Assembly: GCA_026393475.1 (NCBI GenBank)
Contig: JAPLAA010000062.1
Span: forward strand, 1-49,484
DNA length: 49,484 bases
Source: Actinomycetota bacterium
GTDB taxonomy: Bacteria; Actinomycetota; Acidimicrobiia; Acidimicrobiales; Ilumatobacteraceae
Direction of reading: 5' to 3'
Below, piece after piece: positions 30,836 to 40,547 of this stretch. The notes below the pieces were generated by a model. The model made no database searches. It saw nothing but the letters and a program-made list of their open reading frames with translations, and had not been told where the DNA came from. A program made the position numbers and the translations under genes. Numbering within the stretch: position 1 is the stretch's first letter; each line of letters starts with the position of its first letter.

Positions 30836-31308
30836 AGCACACGACGAAGCACCAAACAGAAGTGGAACGGACATCCGATCGAGAGGTCGTCGTCACCCGA
30901 ACGTTCGACGCCCCGGCGCGCCTCGTGTTCGAAGCGTGGTCGAGGCCCGAGCTGTTCCGGCGGTGGTGGATCCCGGCGTCGATGGGGATGACGCTGTACG
31001 AGTGCGAGATGGATGTCCGCACCGGTGGCAGCTACCGCCTCAGCTTCGGCGAAGGCATGGACTTCTTCGGCACCTACGTCGAGGTGATACCGCCGACGCG
31101 CATCGTGTGGACGAACGACGAGGACGGCGAGGACGGCTCCGTCACCACGGTCACCCTGACCGAGACCGACGGCGTCACACGTGTCGTCGTCACCGAGGTG
31201 TATCCCTCGAAGGAAGCACTCGACGCCGCCGGCACCGGCGCGGCCGAGGCGATGTACGAGACGTTCGCACAGCTCGACGAGCTGCTCGTCGAACTCGCGG
31301 CGACCTGA
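30832..31308 (+). CDS. SRPBCC/AHSA1 family protein
   Basis: A 158-residue START-like fold protein: VVVTRTFDAPARLVFEAWSR, ELFRRWWIPASMGMTLYECE, DVRTGGSYRLSFGEGMDFFG, VIPPTRIVWTND and a C-terminal helix YETFAQLDELLVEL. These proteins bind small hydrophobic ligands; no specific ligand can be named. It is translationally coupled with the ArsR repressor, probably as the ligand-responding output of a self-controlled operon. Convergent with gatB. Confidence 0.93.
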   Translation: MKHTTKHQTEVERTSDREVVVTRTFDAPARLVFEAWSRPELFRRWWIPASMGMTLYECEMDVRTGGSYRLSFGEGMDFFGTYVEVIPPTRIVWTNDEDGEDGSVTTVTLTETDGVTRVVVTEVYPSKEALDAAGTGAAEAMYETFAQLDELLVELAAT

Positions 31309-31312
31309 TCGT

Positions 31313-31332
31313 CCGCGCTGCGAAGAGCGCGG
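31313..31332. terminator. Hairpin between SRPBCC gene and gatB
   Basis: Arms CCGCGCT (31313-31319) and AGCGCGG (31326-31332) pair perfectly over a 6-base loop in the 28-base convergent gap. A likely bidirectional terminator without a U-tract. Confidence 0.6.
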
Positions 31333-31336
31333 CGCG

Positions 31337-32848
31337 TCAGCCCTTCTTCTGCTCGAGCAGCGCCGTGACGATCTTGCCGTCGGCCTTGCCCTGACTGGCC
31401 TTCATGATCGCACCCACGAGCGCGCCCATGGCCTTCCCCTCGCCCGCGCAGTACTTCGCCCACGCATCGGGCTGGGCCGCGATCGCCTGGTCGACCATCG
31501 CCTCGAGCGCCGAGGTGTCCATCGCCTCGAATCCCTTGGCCTTCGCGATCGCCTCGGCATCGCCGCCACCGTTGGCGACGAGTTCGGCCAGCACGGTCTT
31601 GGCCTGGGTGGCGGTGAGCTTGCCCGACACCTCCAGCTTGGTGAGCAGCGCCAGATCGGTGGCGGGCACCGCCGGCTCGCTCCCCTGCTCGGCGAAGGCC
31701 TCCTTCACGTGCACGACCGCACGGCCGATGTCGCCACCGAGGTGACCCACGGCCTCGACGTACTGGTCCTGTCCGCGCTCGACGACGACCATGATCGCCT
31801 CGCTGTCGGGCGCCATCCCGGTGAGCTCGCCCAGTCGCGCACGGCGCGCGCCCGGCAGCATCGGCAGGGCCTCGCGGACATCGGCGATCCACTGGGCGCT
31901 CGGCTCGAGCGGCACGAGATCGGGCTCGAGGAAGTAGCGGTAGTCGTCCGCGTCCTCCTTCGTGCGCAACGTGTGCGTGCGGCCGTCGTTCTCGTCCCAG
32001 TGACGGGTCTCCTGGCGCACGGTCTCGCCGGCTTCGATCATCGCGATCTGTCGGCGCGCCTCGTAGTCGATCGCCCGACCGAGCGACCGGACGCTGTTGA
32101 CGTTCTTGATCTCGCAGCGCGTGCCGAACGGCGTGCCGGGCTTGTGCACGCTGACGTTCGCGTCGCAGCGCATGCTGCCTTCTTCCATCTTGGCGTCGCT
32201 CGCGCCGACCGCGACGAGGATCGCCCGCAGCTCGGTGACGTACTGCCGGGCCTCCTCCGACGTGCGGATGTCGGGGCGGCTGACGATCTCCACCAGCGGC
32301 ACACCGGCACGGTTGAAGTCGATCAGCGAGTAGTCGCTGCCGTGGATGCGGCCACCCGAACCACCGACGTGGGTGCTCTTGCCCGTGTCCTCCTCGAGGT
32401 GGGCGCGCTCGACGCCGATGCGCACGCCGTTGGGGAGATCGAGGAAGCCGTCGACGTTGAGCGGCTGGTCGTACTGGCTGATCTGGTACGCCTTCGGCAT
32501 GTCCGGGTAGAAGTAGTTCTTCCGGTGGAACGTGCACGCCTGGATCGTGCAGTTGAGGGCCGCGCCGATGCGCATCGCCAACTCGACCGCATGCCGGTTG
32601 AGCACCGGCAGCGCGCCGGGCAGGCCGAGCGTGACCGGGTCGATGTTGGTGTTCGGGTCGTCGCCGAAGCGGTTGGGGCTCGCGCTGAACAGCTTCGTGG
32701 CGGTGTCGAGCTCGACGTGCACCTCGAGGCCGACGATCAGCTCCCAGCCGCCCTCGAGCAGGCGATCGGCGTGCAGTGCGTCGTCGTGGGCCTCCCGATC
32801 GGTGCGCACCTGGACCATCGCTTGCGCAGCAGCTGACGTCTCGCTCAC
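31337..32848 (-). CDS. gatB: Aspartyl/glutamyl-tRNA amidotransferase subunit B
   Basis: A 503-residue subunit of the GatCAB complex that amidates misacylated Glu-tRNA(Gln) and Asp-tRNA(Asn). GatB phosphorylates the substrate and binds the tRNA. Signatures are [65 protein letters not shown] and [19 protein letters not shown]. The C-terminal GatB/YqeY domain is intact ([20 protein letters not shown]). The GTG at 32848 has AGGAGG 6 bases upstream and overlaps the gatA stop by GTGA. An intact GatCAB implies that this organism uses the indirect route for at least one of Gln or Asn tRNA. Confidence 0.97.
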   Translation of the reverse strand: MSETSAAAQAMVQVRTDREAHDDALHADRLLEGGWELIVGLEVHVELDTATKLFSASPNRFGDDPNTNIDPVTLGLPGALPVLNRHAVELAMRIGAALNCTIQACTFHRKNYFYPDMPKAYQISQYDQPLNVDGFLDLPNGVRIGVERAHLEEDTGKSTHVGGSGGRIHGSDYSLIDFNRAGVPLVEIVSRPDIRTSEEARQYVTELRAILVAVGASDAKMEEGSMRCDANVSVHKPGTPFGTRCEIKNVNSVRSLGRAIDYEARRQIAMIEAGETVRQETRHWDENDGRTHTLRTKEDADDYRYFLEPDLVPLEPSAQWIADVREALPMLPGARRARLGELTGMAPDSEAIMVVVERGQDQYVEAVGHLGGDIGRAVVHVKEAFAEQGSEPAVPATDLALLTKLEVSGKLTATQAKTVLAELVANGGGDAEAIAKAKGFEAMDTSALEAMVDQAIAAQPDAWAKYCAGEGKAMGALVGAIMKASQGKADGKIVTALLEQKKG

Positions 32849-34317
32849 GATCGACCTCCTGTTCCTGTCATTGCCGTGGAAGTGGCGGCTCGTTCGAGTG
32901 CGGCACCCACCCGGAACATCGTCGGCTCGTCGAGGGTGCCGGCGAGGATCTGCACGCCGACGGGCAGGCCGTCGGCGCCGGCGCCGAACGGCACGCTCAT
33001 GCCGGGATGTCCGGCCAGGTTCGTCGGGATCGTGTACAGGTCGCACAGGTACATCGCCAGCGGGTTGTCGCCCTTGGCGCCGAACGGGAACGCCACCGTC
33101 GGCGAGGTGGGCGTGAGCAACACGTCGGCCGACTGATAGGCGCGTGCGAAGTCGTCGTGGATGAGCTTGCGCACCTTCAGCGCCCGTCCGTAGTAGGCGT
33201 CGTAGTAGCCGGCGCTCAGGGCGTAGGTGCCGAGCATGATGCGCCGCTTCACCTCGTCGCCGAAGCCGGCGGCGCGGGTGGCGGAGTACATCGAGTTCGT
33301 GTCGGGTGAGTCGACGCGCAGACCGAACCGCACACCGTCGAAGCGGGCGAGGTTGCTGCTCGCCTCTGCCGGAGCGATCAGGTAGTAGGCGGTGAGCGCG
33401 TATCCGAACGCCGGGACCTCGACATCGACGATCGTCGCGCCGGCGGCGCGCAGCGCGTCGAAGGCGGCCTCGAGCCGCTCGACCACGTCGGGATCGGCGC
33501 CCTCGGGCAGATCGGTGATGCGACCGACGCGCAGACCCTCGACACCCCGGTCGAGCACGTCGACGAGCGACGGGTGCGACTCGGGGATCGACGTCGAGTC
33601 GTGGGCGTCGTGGCCGCCGATCGCGTCGAGCACCAATGCGGCGTCCTCGACCGTCGTGGCGAACGGACCGATCTGGTCGAGCGAACTGGCGAACGCGATG
33701 AGGCCGTAGCGGCTGACGTAGCCGTAGGTGGGCTTCACACCCACCACGCCACACAGCGCGGCGGGCTGACGGATCGAGCCGCCGGTGTCGCTGCCGAGGC
33801 TCACGGCGGAGAACCCGGCGGCCACTGCGGCGGCGCTGCCGCCGCTCGACCCACCGGGCACCCGGCTGGTGTCGTGCGGGTTGCGGGTGGGACCGAAGCC
33901 GCTGTTCTCGGTGCTCGAGCCCATCGCGAACTCGTCGAGGTTGGTCTTGCCGATCACGATCGCGCCCGCCTCGGCCAGCTTCGTCACGACGGTCGCGTCG
34001 TAGGGCGGCCGCCAGCCGTCGAGGATCTTCGACGAGCAGGTGGTGGGCACCCCGCGGGTGCACATGTTGTCCTTGAGCGCGATCGGTACGCCGGCGAGCG
34101 GACCCACCGGCTGTCCGGCCGCCACTGCAGCATCGACTGCTGCTGCAGCGGCGCGTGCCTGATCGGCCATCACGAGGTTGAACGCGTGGATCTCGCCTTC
34201 GCGGGCGTCGATGCGGGCCAGGTGCTGCTCGACGACGTCGACGGCCTTCAGCGCACCGGTGCGCACCTGCGCGGCGATGGCCGCGGCGGTGGACGGGGAA
34301 GTGGAGGCGCCGCTCAC
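32845..34317 (-). CDS. gatA: Aspartyl/glutamyl-tRNA amidotransferase subunit A
   Basis: A 490-residue amidase-signature subunit that releases ammonia from glutamine for GatB. The Lys-cisSer-Ser triad is intact: Lys82 ([10 protein letters not shown]), Ser157 ([10 protein letters not shown]) and Ser181 ([13 protein letters not shown]). The spacing equals that of known GatA enzymes. The GTG at 34317 overlaps the gatC stop, and the gatA stop overlaps the gatB start, so gatCAB is one coupled unit. Confidence 0.97.
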   Translation of the reverse strand: MSGASTSPSTAAAIAAQVRTGALKAVDVVEQHLARIDAREGEIHAFNLVMADQARAAAAAVDAAVAAGQPVGPLAGVPIALKDNMCTRGVPTTCSSKILDGWRPPYDATVVTKLAEAGAIVIGKTNLDEFAMGSSTENSGFGPTRNPHDTSRVPGGSSGGSAAAVAAGFSAVSLGSDTGGSIRQPAALCGVVGVKPTYGYVSRYGLIAFASSLDQIGPFATTVEDAALVLDAIGGHDAHDSTSIPESHPSLVDVLDRGVEGLRVGRITDLPEGADPDVVERLEAAFDALRAAGATIVDVEVPAFGYALTAYYLIAPAEASSNLARFDGVRFGLRVDSPDTNSMYSATRAAGFGDEVKRRIMLGTYALSAGYYDAYYGRALKVRKLIHDDFARAYQSADVLLTPTSPTVAFPFGAKGDNPLAMYLCDLYTIPTNLAGHPGMSVPFGAGADGLPVGVQILAGTLDEPTMFRVGAALERAATSTAMTGTGGRS

Positions 34318-34616
34318 GAATCGAGCCCGATGATCGGCGGCACGTGGAACCGGCCCTCCTCGACACGGGGAGCGGCGGCCAGCACCTCCTCGCGGTCGAG
34401 GCCCGGCTGCACCACGTCGTCGCGGAACACGTTCCGCAACGGGTAGGGCTGGGTCATCGGCGCGACGTGCGAGAGATCGAGGGCATCCATGTCGGCGAAG
34501 TGCTCGAGCATGCCGTCGAGCTGGGCCGTCATCCGCTCGATCTCCTGGGGGGCGAGGTCGAGGCGGGCCAGCTTGGCCACCTTCACGACATCGGCGGTGG
34601 TGATCCGGTCAGACAC
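34314..34616 (-). CDS. gatC: Aspartyl/glutamyl-tRNA amidotransferase subunit C
   Basis: A 100-residue structural subunit that wraps between GatA and GatB. It has [35 protein letters not shown] and the typical [15 protein letters not shown] ahead of the tail [11 protein letters not shown]. The GTG at 34616 lies inside the last codons of the patatin-like gene (8-base overlap), so the three gat genes are read from the patatin transcript or an internal promoter. Confidence 0.95.
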   Translation of the reverse strand: MSDRITTADVVKVAKLARLDLAPQEIERMTAQLDGMLEHFADMDALDLSHVAPMTQPYPLRNVFRDDVVQPGLDREEVLAAAPRVEEGRFHVPPIIGLDS

Positions 34617-37203
34617 AGCCTTGGATGCTATTGCCCGTCTCGTACTGGCGGACCATCTGTTCCGCGACGTGTTCGCCCAGCGTCACCAACTGGAGGTGCT
34701 CGGCCTCGGTGAGGAACTGGTCGATCGTCGAGTAGTCGGGGAAGCGGTCGTCGATCGCGCCGTACTGGAGCAATCCCGGCACGGCCACCTCGCTGAGCTG
34801 CGATCGTCCGTACACCAGCCGACCGGTGCCACCGCCGAGCGCCTCCGGGTACTCGATCGTGCCCTCGGCCACGCACGCGAGCGGCAGCACCGCCCGGTCC
34901 TGCGGAGTCATCGCGGTGAGGTCGATGTCGATGTCGACCCCCAACTCGACGCGGGCGAGCTCGATCGCCTCGGCCAGGGTCTGGAACGAGTGCGGCCGGT
35001 CGCCGCTCGCATCGATGCAGAACGCCACGTCCGGCCGCTCGCGCAGGAGCTCGACCAGACCCAGGTTTTCCCGGTGGCCGCCGTCGGCGACGTACACGAA
35101 CGCGTCGCGATCGGGGTGATACCGGTTGAACAGTTCCTTCACCAGGTAGCCGAGGTGCACGCGTGGCGCGGTGGCCTGGTCGGCGAACCAGTGCGCGAAG
35201 CGAGGATTCGGCACCCACGCGCCGAGCCTGAGGTTGAGTGCCACGAGCAGCGCGTTCGTGGTGCCGAGCGCCTGGCGGCCCATCGCGGAGGCGAACGCCG
35301 CGCCGCTGAGTGCCATCGACCGGCTGACGATCCAGCCGCGCGGATAGCCGTCCCACCACGACCCTCGCGGATAGTCGGCAGCCGCCACCTGTGCCGACGA
35401 GCCGTCGGTGCGGTCGTGGAGCGTGAACCGGTCGGGCCGGAACGTGAACCCGTACGCCGGGATGCCGCAGAACGTCGTCGCGGTGGTGTGCGCGGTGGCC
35501 GCCACGATCAGCTCCGGCCCGGCCGCGCCGGCGTAGGTGGCCCAGTGCGGTTCGTCGCCGTAGGCGAGCGGAGGGAGTGGCGCACGATCGCCGTCACCCG
35601 AGACGAACGTGGCCGCGAGCCGCTTGCGGTAGACGCCGCCGAGGGTGAGACGGTGCGCGGCCACGACCTCGAGGATCAGCAGCCACCACGCCGCGACGAG
35701 CGCGAGCAGATCGTGGCGCCACATCCCGTCGTCGTCGTAGGCGAACGTGTCGGCCACCTTGCCGGCGAAGAGGAACGCGACGACGGCGAGCAGCACCCCA
35801 CCGAGGTACATCCAGCGTCGCTTCAACTGGGCGACGAGCACGCCCGTGACCGCGGTGACGATGCCGAGGCTCGACAGCGCTCCGAGCGCACCGGCGCTCG
35901 CCTCGGCGGAGGCGCCGAGCGGCAGATCGGTGAGCAGGCGCCGTCCGTAGATGACGCCGGCGGGCACCCCGACCAGGAGGACGAGCAGCCCGGCACCGCT
36001 GACACCGGCGAGCAGCGCAGGGCCCGACCAGCGGCGTCGGTGCTCGTCGCTCGCACCGGAGGTGGCGAGCAGCGCGAGCAGCAGGCCGACCCCGAGCAAC
36101 ACGGCACCGGGCACCACGAGCCGCGCCGGAACCAACTCGCGCCAACCGATGAACCGCTCGAGGCTTGCATCGGTGTACGGGAACGACGGGTGCACCGACC
36201 GGGTGCGCACCGAGCGCCCGACCACCCGACCGAGCAGGTACAGCGCCGACGCCAGACCGCCCAGCACCAACGCGGTGCGGAACAACACGTTGACGACCCC
36301 GCCGAGGATCGACAGCGCACCGTTGTCGAGGAACCGCCGGCGTTCGCGGACCGTGGCCGCCCAGGGATGATCGGCATCGAACACACCGTCGCGGGCGTCG
36401 GTCGCGGCAGGCAGCATCGCGTTGCCCGGCCGACGGCTCGCACGCCAACCGCCCGCGGTGTACGACCCGCCGGAGACCGCCACCAGCCAGCGGCTGCGCA
36501 GGAACAACGACGGCCCGTCCGGTCGCGGGGCGTCGAGCCCGCGCATGGCGCCGAGGGCGACGCTCGCTGCACGGATCCCGCCGCCCGACACGCACACGCC
36601 GAGCGCCGGGCCCTCGGTCGGTTCGGGCGCGGGCGTCATCGCGGCCGGGTCGAGCGTCGGGTGTGTGCCGGCCAGGCCGTCGAGCGGGGCGAACAGCTGC
36701 CGCATCGCGGGCCGCAGCGCCGGAGCGATGAGCGGTCCCACGACGAGCACCACGACGGCGACGATCGACCACACGAACAGCAGCCAGGTGATCCAGGTGA
36801 CCGACGCCAGCGCGAGCGTGAGGCCGGTTGCCGGTTGCCGCTTGCCGACCATGGTGAGGGCGAGCACGTTCTGCACCAGGTCGCCGGCGCCGGCGAACAG
36901 CGCGACGGTCGGCGCCACCATCCAGCGCGACAACATGCGTCGCCGCTCGGGCGCCCACCGTTCGAGGCCGGCGCGCAGCAGCCGCGGCACGATCACCACC
37001 CACGACAGCACGAACAGGTTGTCGAGCCACAGCGCGGCGCGGGCGTCGGACCGCCCGGCGCGCACGACCGTCGCTGCGAAGCGATCGGGCGTGCCGGCGA
37101 GCGCGAGGTGCTGGTGGAACGAACGGAACGGCGCGAGCGCCATCACCAGCACCGACATGGCGACGGGGACGAGCACCAGCCATCCCCAGGCGCGATGGCG
37201 CAT
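34609..37203 (-). CDS. Multi-pass membrane protein with split patatin-like phospholipase site
   Basis: An 864-residue protein. Four helices lie in the first 160 residues. A patatin start follows: the oxyanion loop CVSGGGIRA (204-212) and the nucleophile in VAVSGGSY (Ser244). The catalytic Asp lies far away in VADGGHRENLGL (Asp707). Between them are about 440 residues with several further hydrophobic segments (roughly 300-505), so the lipase halves are separated by membrane helices. The ATG at 37203 has GGAGG upstream. It is the first gene before gatCAB, overlapping gatC. Lipid hydrolysis at the inner membrane is the natural reading, but the substrate is unknown. Confidence 0.85.
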   Translation of the reverse strand: MRHRAWGWLVLVPVAMSVLVMALAPFRSFHQHLALAGTPDRFAATVVRAGRSDARAALWLDNLFVLSWVVIVPRLLRAGLERWAPERRRMLSRWMVAPTVALFAGAGDLVQNVLALTMVGKRQPATGLTLALASVTWITWLLFVWSIVAVVVLVVGPLIAPALRPAMRQLFAPLDGLAGTHPTLDPAAMTPAPEPTEGPALGVCVSGGGIRAASVALGAMRGLDAPRPDGPSLFLRSRWLVAVSGGSYTAGGWRASRRPGNAMLPAATDARDGVFDADHPWAATVRERRRFLDNGALSILGGVVNVLFRTALVLGGLASALYLLGRVVGRSVRTRSVHPSFPYTDASLERFIGWRELVPARLVVPGAVLLGVGLLLALLATSGASDEHRRRWSGPALLAGVSGAGLLVLLVGVPAGVIYGRRLLTDLPLGASAEASAGALGALSSLGIVTAVTGVLVAQLKRRWMYLGGVLLAVVAFLFAGKVADTFAYDDDGMWRHDLLALVAAWWLLILEVVAAHRLTLGGVYRKRLAATFVSGDGDRAPLPPLAYGDEPHWATYAGAAGPELIVAATAHTTATTFCGIPAYGFTFRPDRFTLHDRTDGSSAQVAAADYPRGSWWDGYPRGWIVSRSMALSGAAFASAMGRQALGTTNALLVALNLRLGAWVPNPRFAHWFADQATAPRVHLGYLVKELFNRYHPDRDAFVYVADGGHRENLGLVELLRERPDVAFCIDASGDRPHSFQTLAEAIELARVELGVDIDIDLTAMTPQDRAVLPLACVAEGTIEYPEALGGGTGRLVYGRSQLSEVAVPGLLQYGAIDDRFPDYSTIDQFLTEAEHLQLVTLGEHVAEQMVRQYETGNSIQGCV

Positions 37204-37287
37204 CTCGTCACCCCCTCCACGATCGGTCCGGGCGACCGAACCGGTCGCCCATCGGTTGACGAACCTAGTCGGCCGATCTCAGCGGCA

Positions 37288-38262
37288 TCAGGAGGTGGTC
37301 GAGACGCCTTCGTCGACGGGGTCCTCGGTCCGGAACTGATACGTCGAGTGCAGGTCGACGGGCACCCGGGGATCGCCGGTGTGCAACGGCGGCATCGGCT
37401 GCATGATCCGGCGTCGTTCGGGCGTGAGCCGCTCGAGGAGCTGGTCGGAGATCGAGTACCCGAACCGCGACCGCGCCCACGGCGGCCCGTAGCGCAGGAT
37501 CACGATGCGCCGATCGCCCTCGTTGATCCGTGTGCCGGCACCGTGCATGCACGCGTCGACGAACACGAGCGCATCGCCGCCGTGCATGCACGCGTCGACG
37601 AACACGAGCGCATCGCCGGCCTTGGTGTGCGCCTCGATCGCGAACGGCAAGGCGTCCATCCGGTCGCCGCGTGCGTAGTCGCCGGCGAGGGGGTGCATGA
37701 AGTTCGACTTGTGGCTGCCCGGCACCACCATGGTCGCGCCGTCGCCCGGCCCGACGTCGCGCAGCGACACGAGCACGTTCACCTGGCCACACCGGAACGC
37801 GCCGTTGCGATACGCGTACTGGGTGCGGATCGATGCGTCGTGGCCACCGGAGTGAACGGGATGGTGCCCGCCCGACCCTCGGCTCGTGGCGATGCTCTCG
37901 TCGATCATGATCCCCTGCACGTACGTGCCCTGCTCGCCCGCGTAGCGCGAGACGTGGTGGATCCAGGCGGGATGGTCGATGAGCGTGTCGAACGTGGGGT
38001 CGCCGCAGTCGAGCACGTTGTGCAGCTCGAAGCCGGTGTCCTTCGTGTAGTCGCGCCGCTGCGCGTTGCCGTACCACTGGCCGTTGTCGAGGTCGGGGAA
38101 GCGGTCGTACGCGTCGTTGAGCGCGGCGACCTCGTCGGGGCTCAACGCGTTGCGGATGATCAGGAAGCCGCGGAGGTCGAACTCGTAGTCGTCCATCGCC
38201 GTCGGCCCGGTGACCACCCGGTGTTGCTCGTGTGGCTCGCGCGGCTGGTGGTGCTGGGTCAT
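37288..38262 (-). CDS. PhyH-type dioxygenase with internal 13-residue duplication
   Basis: A 324-residue phytanoyl-CoA dioxygenase-like protein: FDLRGFLIIRNALSPDEVAA, HPAWIHHVSRYAGEQ, VNVLVSLRDVGPGDGATMVV and PGSHKSN are typical. The distal strand GDALVFVDACMHG is duplicated back to back (residues 216-228 and 229-241). This gives two copies of the presumed iron ligand His (227 and 240) before GTRINEGDRR. The duplication is exact at DNA level. If only one copy is ancestral, the second inserts 13 residues into the core barrel and may spoil activity. The ATG at 38262 has AAGGGA upstream. It precedes patatin by 84 bases on the same strand; the GH36 gene lies upstream. Confidence 0.88.
   Translation of the reverse strand: MTQHHQPREPHEQHRVVTGPTAMDDYEFDLRGFLIIRNALSPDEVAALNDAYDRFPDLDNGQWYGNAQRRDYTKDTGFELHNVLDCGDPTFDTLIDHPAWIHHVSRYAGEQGTYVQGIMIDESIATSRGSGGHHPVHSGGHDASIRTQYAYRNGAFRCGQVNVLVSLRDVGPGDGATMVVPGSHKSNFMHPLAGDYARGDRMDALPFAIEAHTKAGDALVFVDACMHGGDALVFVDACMHGAGTRINEGDRRIVILRYGPPWARSRFGYSISDQLLERLTPERRRIMQPMPPLHTGDPRVPVDLHSTYQFRTEDPVDEGVSTTS
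37541..37618. repeat. Exact 39-bp tandem duplication inside the PhyH gene
   Basis: Bases 37541-37579 and 37580-37618 are identical. The unit is 13 codons, so the reading frame is kept. Perfect identity means a very recent event or an assembly error. Confidence 0.97.
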
Positions 38263-38309
38263 CGTCGTCCCTTCGTCGTTCGGGGGTGAGGTCGGGGGGT
38301 CAGGTCGGG

Positions 38310-40547
38310 TCAGATCGCGGACAGGTGCAACAGCGCGCCCGACTCGGGCATCAGCACCGGCAGCTGGATCCCGTGCACGGCGAGTTGGCGGCCGGTGAGC
38401 AGAATCGGCTCGAGCGGCGCGCGCCGGGCGCCGAGCGCGAGTTCGCGGATCGCATACCGGCGGTCGGGGTCGAGGCCCGGGAGGCGCAGCGCGGGCGGCA
38501 CGAGGCTCACGCCCGTGCGCATCTGGGCGTAGCTCACCAACGCCTCCGAACGGTCGGCCGCATACACGCCGTGGGCCAGCCCGGAGGGCTCGGTGCCGTG
38601 GAGCACGGGGTCGAAGCGAACGACGTCGCCGCCGTGGAGCAACGGACGGAACTGTCGGTGGAGTGCGATCACCTGCGCCAGCTGCGCACGCTCGGACTCG
38701 TCGAGCTCGAGGATGTTCCACTCGACCCCGAGGTGACCGAAGATCGCCGTGAGCGCACGGAACGCGAGCGACTGCACCCGCCCCGTCGTGTGCGAACGCG
38801 TGGGCCCGATGTGCGCGCCCATCACCTCGGGCGGCACCAGCATCGACGCGCCGCGTTGGATGAGCTGTCGCTCGAGTGGGTCGTTGCAGTCGCTGGTCCA
38901 CACCCGCTCGGCGCGCCGCAGCACGTCGAGGTCGATGCGACCGCCACCGCTCGAGCAGCTCTCGAACTCGACCCGCGGGTGCCGCCGACGGAGCTCGTCG
39001 AGGAGCCGCACGAACGCCAGCGTCTGCGCGTGGGTGCCGGCGGCCCCGCCGGCACCGCTGCCCTGCACGTGTGCCCGGTTCATGTCCCACTTGACGTAGG
39101 CGACGTCGTGGTCGGCGAGCAGGCGGTCGAGCTGGCCGAGCACGTGGTCGAACGCACCGGGATGGGCGAGGTCGAGCACCAGCTGGTGGCGGCCGAGCAC
39201 CGGTTCGTAGCCGGGCGTGGTGAGCGCCCACTCGGGATGCGCCCGGTACACGTCGCTGTCGGGATTGACCATCTCGGGCTCGACCCAGATGCCGAACTCC
39301 ATGCCGAGCCCGGTGACGTGGTCGATCAACGGCGCGAGCCCCGCGGGATACACGTCGGGCGACACCCACCAGTCGCCGAGTCCCGAGCGGTCGTCGCGCC
39401 GCGACCCGAACCAGCCGTCGTCGAGCACGAACCGCTCGATCCCGATCGCCGCCGCCGCCGTCGCGAACTCGCGGAGCCGGTCGAGGTCGTGGTCGAAGTA
39501 CGTGGCTTCCCACGTGTTGAGCAGCACCGGCCGCGGCCGCGTGGGATGCGCCGGCAACGAGCGGACGTGCCGGTGGTACCGCTGCGTCGCGGCCGTCAGG
39601 CCGTTCGGGGCGTACACGCCGACGACCGTGGGCGTGCGATACGACTCGCCGGGCTCGAGCGCGAGCTCGCCCGGATGCAGCAGCTCGCCGAGCTGGATGC
39701 ACCGGCGCCCGTCGGGCAGGTGGTCGGCGATCACGGTGTGATTGCCGCTCCACGCGAGGTGCAGGCCCCACACCTCGCCCTGCCACTCGCCGAATCCCGG
39801 CTCGCCCGCGAACACGAGCGGGGGGCGCTCGTGCGACGTGCGGCCGAGCCGGTTCTCGACGAGCCAGGTACCCATGGTCCACGGACGGCGCTCAGTGTGC
39901 AGCTCGCGGGTCCAGCGCCCGTGGAAGGTGAGCAGCTCGGTGGCGTGGGCGGGCATCGGGATGCACACGGCGAGCCCGTCGAGCAGGTAGCGGTCGGCCG
40001 AGCGATTGACGACCGTGCACGCGATCTCGAGCGTGTCGCCGAGCCGGATCTCGCTGATCAGCTCGAGCTCGGCGATCTCGTCGACGGCGCGCACCCGGCA
40101 CCCCGCGCCCGAGCCACCGCCGTTCGCCGCCAGGTCTGCCTCGATGGACTCGACCTCGACGAGGGTGAAGCGCGGCGCCCATGCACGGCCCTGCCGACGA
40201 TGGCCGAGCAGACCGGGTCGGCCGTCGTGACCACTGCCGTGCTCGGGCACGAGCGACAGCGGCGCCACCGCGTCGAGCGCCCCGCTGGTGACCGGCCGGC
40301 GCAGCGCCGCGACCACCGAGGCGAGCAGCTCCTGTTCGGCGTCGTCGCTGAGCACCGTGCCGGGCGACGTGAGCGCAGCACCCCAGTGGACGATCGTGGG
40401 CACCCCCGTGGTGACGTCGACGACCACGTCCATCCCAGTGTCCATCCCGGTGTCCATCCCGGTGTGCATCCCGGCATCCGTTCCCGCGTCGGGACCGGTG
40501 ACGGCACGGCCACGGCGGGGAGGGGACGAGAGCCGGATCAGGCGCAC
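38310..40547 (-). CDS. GH36 alpha-galactosidase
   Basis: A 745-residue glycoside hydrolase that releases terminal alpha-galactose from melibiose- or raffinose-type sugars. It has an N-terminal beta-sandwich (about 50-330), then the barrel with LLNTWEATYFDHD, FVLDDGWFGSR and GIWVEPEMVNPDSD. The nucleophile is Asp488 in YVKWDMNR and the acid/base Asp553 in VWTSDCNDPLERQ. No signal peptide is seen, so it acts on imported sugar. The first 45 residues are disordered with TGMD repeats encoded by a 12-bp tandem repeat. The GTG at 40547 is supported by TAGCAT ending 6 bases before it; a Met at residue 39 is the alternative. It is divergent from the DeoR gene. Confidence 0.95.
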   Translation of the reverse strand: MRLIRLSSPPRRGRAVTGPDAGTDAGMHTGMDTGMDTGMDVVVDVTTGVPTIVHWGAALTSPGTVLSDDAEQELLASVVAALRRPVTSGALDAVAPLSLVPEHGSGHDGRPGLLGHRRQGRAWAPRFTLVEVESIEADLAANGGGSGAGCRVRAVDEIAELELISEIRLGDTLEIACTVVNRSADRYLLDGLAVCIPMPAHATELLTFHGRWTRELHTERRPWTMGTWLVENRLGRTSHERPPLVFAGEPGFGEWQGEVWGLHLAWSGNHTVIADHLPDGRRCIQLGELLHPGELALEPGESYRTPTVVGVYAPNGLTAATQRYHRHVRSLPAHPTRPRPVLLNTWEATYFDHDLDRLREFATAAAAIGIERFVLDDGWFGSRRDDRSGLGDWWVSPDVYPAGLAPLIDHVTGLGMEFGIWVEPEMVNPDSDVYRAHPEWALTTPGYEPVLGRHQLVLDLAHPGAFDHVLGQLDRLLADHDVAYVKWDMNRAHVQGSGAGGAAGTHAQTLAFVRLLDELRRRHPRVEFESCSSGGGRIDLDVLRRAERVWTSDCNDPLERQLIQRGASMLVPPEVMGAHIGPTRSHTTGRVQSLAFRALTAIFGHLGVEWNILELDESERAQLAQVIALHRQFRPLLHGGDVVRFDPVLHGTEPSGLAHGVYAADRSEALVSYAQMRTGVSLVPPALRLPGLDPDRRYAIRELALGARRAPLEPILLTGRQLAVHGIQLPVLMPESGALLHLSAI
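40429..40476. repeat. 12-bp tandem repeat in the GH36 N-terminus
   Basis: Four 12-base units, consensus TCCATCCCGGTG on the plus strand (40429, 40441, 40453, 40465), encode the repeated Thr-Gly-Met-Asp stretch. The frame is unaffected by copy-number change, so length may vary between strains. Confidence 0.85.

Noticed and set aside
34489..38289. Uninterrupted 1266-codon frame on the plus strand
   Set aside because: Antisense shadow of the patatin and PhyH genes; repetitive low-complexity sequence and no start signal.
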